Positions 44,757-64,000 of a stretch of DNA of 64,000 bases are shown here, in pieces. The position numbers and the translations under genes are program-made. How positions within the stretch are numbered: position 1 is the stretch's first letter; each line of letters starts with the position of its first letter. The stretch comes from Struthio camelus (lineage: Eukaryota; Chordata; Aves; Struthioniformes; Struthionidae): the NCBI RefSeq assembly GCF_040807025.1, contig NC_090943.1:120479900-120543899 (forward strand). The letters run 5' to 3'. The notes under the pieces were generated by a model. The model had not been told where the DNA came from. It ran no database searches and was given only the letters and a program-made list of their open reading frames with translations.

Positions 44757-47330
44757 CTCTAGCAAGGCTCGGGCAAAGGATGGTGAAGACATCTGGAAAT
44801 GCTGTTTTTCCTTTTGCTTCTCACGATTTGATTCTTCTAACTCCATCATTCTGCAAGTCAAAGAGTTTACTCTAAATTAGCTTCTTTTGCATGTTGCTCT
44901 AGTACTAATTTTCATGCTGATATCTGCTCCTCTGGCTGATAGGAGAAAAATATTAGATAGGAGCACTAAATGTCCAGTATCACTTAAAATAAATCTTTCC
45001 CCAAAGCTTCCCTGTTCTCTATTGTCTCTTTTTAAATCTACAGCTGAAACTGGTGTCTGTTGATTATATTGAGGGCTAATTATGATTAAAAGCTTCAAGA
45101 GCTAAGGACCTTTTCCCCCTACTGATTGGTTAAAACACCAAGCAGGTGTACAGAATAAATAATACAATATATGATTATAAAAGATAACACGATAAAAAAA
45201 TGGGGATTCTGGAAAATCCAGTCATTGCATTGTAGTCAATGACTACATAGTCAATGACAATTTTGTGACTTCCCCAGCTTGTGGCCGTGTAGGGCTCTTC
45301 TACACACAATGTCTAGAAGTGACAGGAGAGTTCAGAAATAAGTCACCGAAAATATAGTCACCAAAAAGTGAGTATATACTTATTGAGATTAGGCTATGCA
45401 CTCTTTTATTTTCTACTGCACCACTAAATTGATATGAGCCTGTATGTTTTGAGCTATGGAGGACTCCTTTGCGGTTAGGGGAGCATTCACATTCAGTCCA
45501 ATAGATGCTGGGCCCTAGTTATTTCCTGTATTCCCATGTGTATAAACCACAGGCACTTAAGATAACCCAGGCACCTTTAGAGATTCTGGTTTTTTGCAAG
45601 TAAATATGCTGATAGAAAAAGCAAGCGAGTAGGAGAAGCGGTGGCTGTTAAGATACAGAGAGCAGGAATGAACGGTCAGGAGAAGAATGATCTGAAGAGA
45701 AGAAGCTCCAGGATAATATCCGTACACATGCACTGCTGCTGAACTGGAGCAGCAAGCTTTCTTAAGGTTTATAACTTAACAGACATCTTTCTTGGAAAAA
45801 TTAATGAAAGGGATTAGCTCTTCTGATTCTCTCCACGAGAACTGTCACTAATTCTGATCTCAGACTTAGTTGGTTTTCCTGGCACATGTTTCCTCGTTGC
45901 AAAAAGCCTTTTTTATCCAGCACCCATAACAGAAAACATGTGCTGTGGGTTATCCTTAGATAGGCATGAAACTTAAACTTGCCCATAACTATCAAAGCGT
46001 GAAAAAGAAGAATAAGGCAGTTGGGAACATTATGATCCTAGAACTTTCAATAGGTCAAGAAGGCAAACACTCTGAACCCCCAAAAACGTCATGGGAAATT
46101 TTGCCATGTGTTATACATTTCCAAATACAATTAAATGTACCAAATGTAACAAGCTAGTACAAGCTGTGGCAGCTTTTGGGCAGGAAACCCAAACTGCCAG
46201 ACATGCTTTCCTAGGGTGGTATCTGCCTGTGTTTTGAGGTTTCTACTGAAGGAGTCGAAATCAGATACTGTGCTTGGGAATGGCTACTGTAAGGGTACAA
46301 TTTCATGTTTAAGGCAACACTCTAGTCTTAGTATGAGTTAGGAAAAAATGAATTATGTGAAGAATGTTACGGTAGTCTGGTGGTTACACGTTCGTATTAT
46401 GCTACTCTGCTATACACATTGTGAGCAAAACTACACAAGAGAAGCCAGGAAATGATCTCATAGACTCTTCCAGTCATATTAATAACCACAACGATGGAAG
46501 GAAGCACAAAACCAGTAAAAGTATCCAGGATATGAGGGTAGCTGGGCTGTCTTTTATCAGACATTTCCCTGTTGACTAAAAAGTGGTATTCTTTTGACTA
46601 TTCAGACACATCTGTCGTTTAAAATGGATGCTTTTAAGAAGTCAACACAGAGCATGCTCAGAAAGACAATAAACAGTAAGAGGACTGTCTTTTAAAGGAA
46701 GAATCATATCCTACGTGAGTTTACATAGGATGTGTGGAATTGAAGGGAATCCTTGAATATTATGAAAGTGAGTATCGTTCATATTTGCTCACGAAAAGGG
46801 CAATTTATGAAGAATCACATTCTAGATATGTGCGCAAAGTCCGAGTAAATATGTCTTAGCCAAAGGATCTCCAGAGGAAAGAGGGATGGAATTCTACCCA
46901 TCCACTGTCTGGAGCACTGGAATGACAGCTAAAAGAAAGCTCCTGGCCTACAGAAGTTTTATTTACATTTCACTAGCACAAGGCAAATACAACCCTGTTA
47001 GTCTGATCTCAGTGGTGTGCAAGACTCATGTACAAAATTTGGAAAGAAAGGTGATCTGAGGGTACAGAAGTAATTGAAAAATGGGAAAAATGCAACATAA
47101 ATTTACCTAAGCTGGATCATGCATGACTAATATGATTTCACTGATAACTTATTCTTTAAACAAAGGCTATTTAGATTTCAGAAAAGCATTTAATACGGCT
47201 TACGTGGAAAACTGCTAGTAAATTTGAAGAAAAGAGGGGAACCGTAAAGCCGTTACCTGCTGTTTCGGCAGCTCAAAGGGGACATATTGCCACGGAGGGG
47301 AATGGAGAAGGAAATGGTCACAATGAACAT
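44757..47330 (-). CDS. candidate two-exon ORF on the ABHD3 strand near the MIB1 promoter
   Basis: Exon 1 ends at 47257 with donor CAGCAG|GTAACG. Exon 2 is 44850-44757, between an excellent acceptor (CTCTTTGACTTGCAG) and donor CTAGAG|GTAAGA. Phases agree (2 then 1), and exon 2 is open in only that frame. Two in-frame ATGs lie in exon 1 (47330 and 47285), giving 56 or 41 codons up to the second donor. Exon 2 encodes a charged helix (MMELEESNREKQKEKQHFQM) and then SSPSFARALLE. No later coding exon is certain. It leaves exon 2 in phase 0, which is also the entry phase of ABHD3 exon 2, so it may be an alternative ABHD3 5' end or a separate short gene sharing the MIB1 promoter. Confidence 0.35.
44851..47256. 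other. intron of the candidate minus-strand transcript, or intergenic
   Basis: No gene or repeat family recognised. A short TAGTCAATGAC tandem and palindrome lies at about 45232-45259. Confidence 0.4.
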
Positions 47331-47479
47331 TTTCGGCAGTAACTTTGCACAAAAAAAAAAAATCAGTATTCAAACGAAACTGGCTCAGAACACGCTTGCC
47401 TCGTTATAACCCTGGCAGAGGGGGGCGTTATATAGGAAGAAAGGACGATGTGAAGGCTGGGGAAACAGAAAAACGCTCA

Positions 47480-64000
<16,521 letters not shown>

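Overview
The window comes from a vertebrate nuclear genome, almost certainly a bird. Genes are split into small exons with GT-AG introns. Three CpG islands mark promoters on an AT-rich background. Recognisable interspersed repeats are few and nearly all CR1 LINE fragments ending in the (ATTCTG)n-type 3' tail. The gene order ESCO1 - ABHD3 - MIB1 matches the region orthologous to human 18q11. CR1 elements are also common in turtles and crocodilians, so 'bird' is an inference from low repeat density and protein similarity, not proof.

Layout. (1) About 1-6.6 kb, minus strand: the 5' part of ESCO1, the cohesin acetyltransferase. It has three coding exons (2944-3137, 1023-2385, 206-317), a possible 5'UTR exon and a CpG-island promoter; the zinc finger and acetyltransferase exons lie beyond the left edge. 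(2) About 6.6-13.8 kb: the divergent side of that CpG island, then intergenic DNA. Mammals carry SNRPD1 here, and I cannot find it. (3) 13.8-37.5 kb, minus strand: ABHD3, a membrane-anchored alpha/beta-hydrolase phospholipase, complete in nine coding exons (406 codons plus stop), with a CpG island over exon 1. (4) About 38-47.3 kb: an interval between ABHD3 and MIB1 with no gene I recognise. It holds several spliced-ORF candidates with good splice sites: a two-exon minus-strand ORF (47330-47257 joined to 44850-44757), a two-exon plus-strand ORF (39560-39579 joined to 40962-41187), and a single open block (43239-43501). (5) 47.5-64 kb, plus strand: the start of MIB1, the Mind bomb E3 ligase of Notch signalling. 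Its first three coding exons (177 codons) cover the first MIB/HERC2 domain, the ZZ zinc finger and the start of the second MIB/HERC2 domain; the rest lies off the right edge.

The three recognised genes are housekeeping-type neighbours and do not form an operon-like unit. The points most worth following up are the orphan minus-strand exons upstream of ABHD3 (a new small gene, or an alternative ABHD3 N-terminus with no membrane anchor), the plus-strand ORFs between ABHD3 and MIB1, the apparent absence of SNRPD1, and an imperfect inverted repeat of about 165 bp arms in the last ABHD3 intron. All calls come from reading the sequence and from family knowledge; no database search was run.
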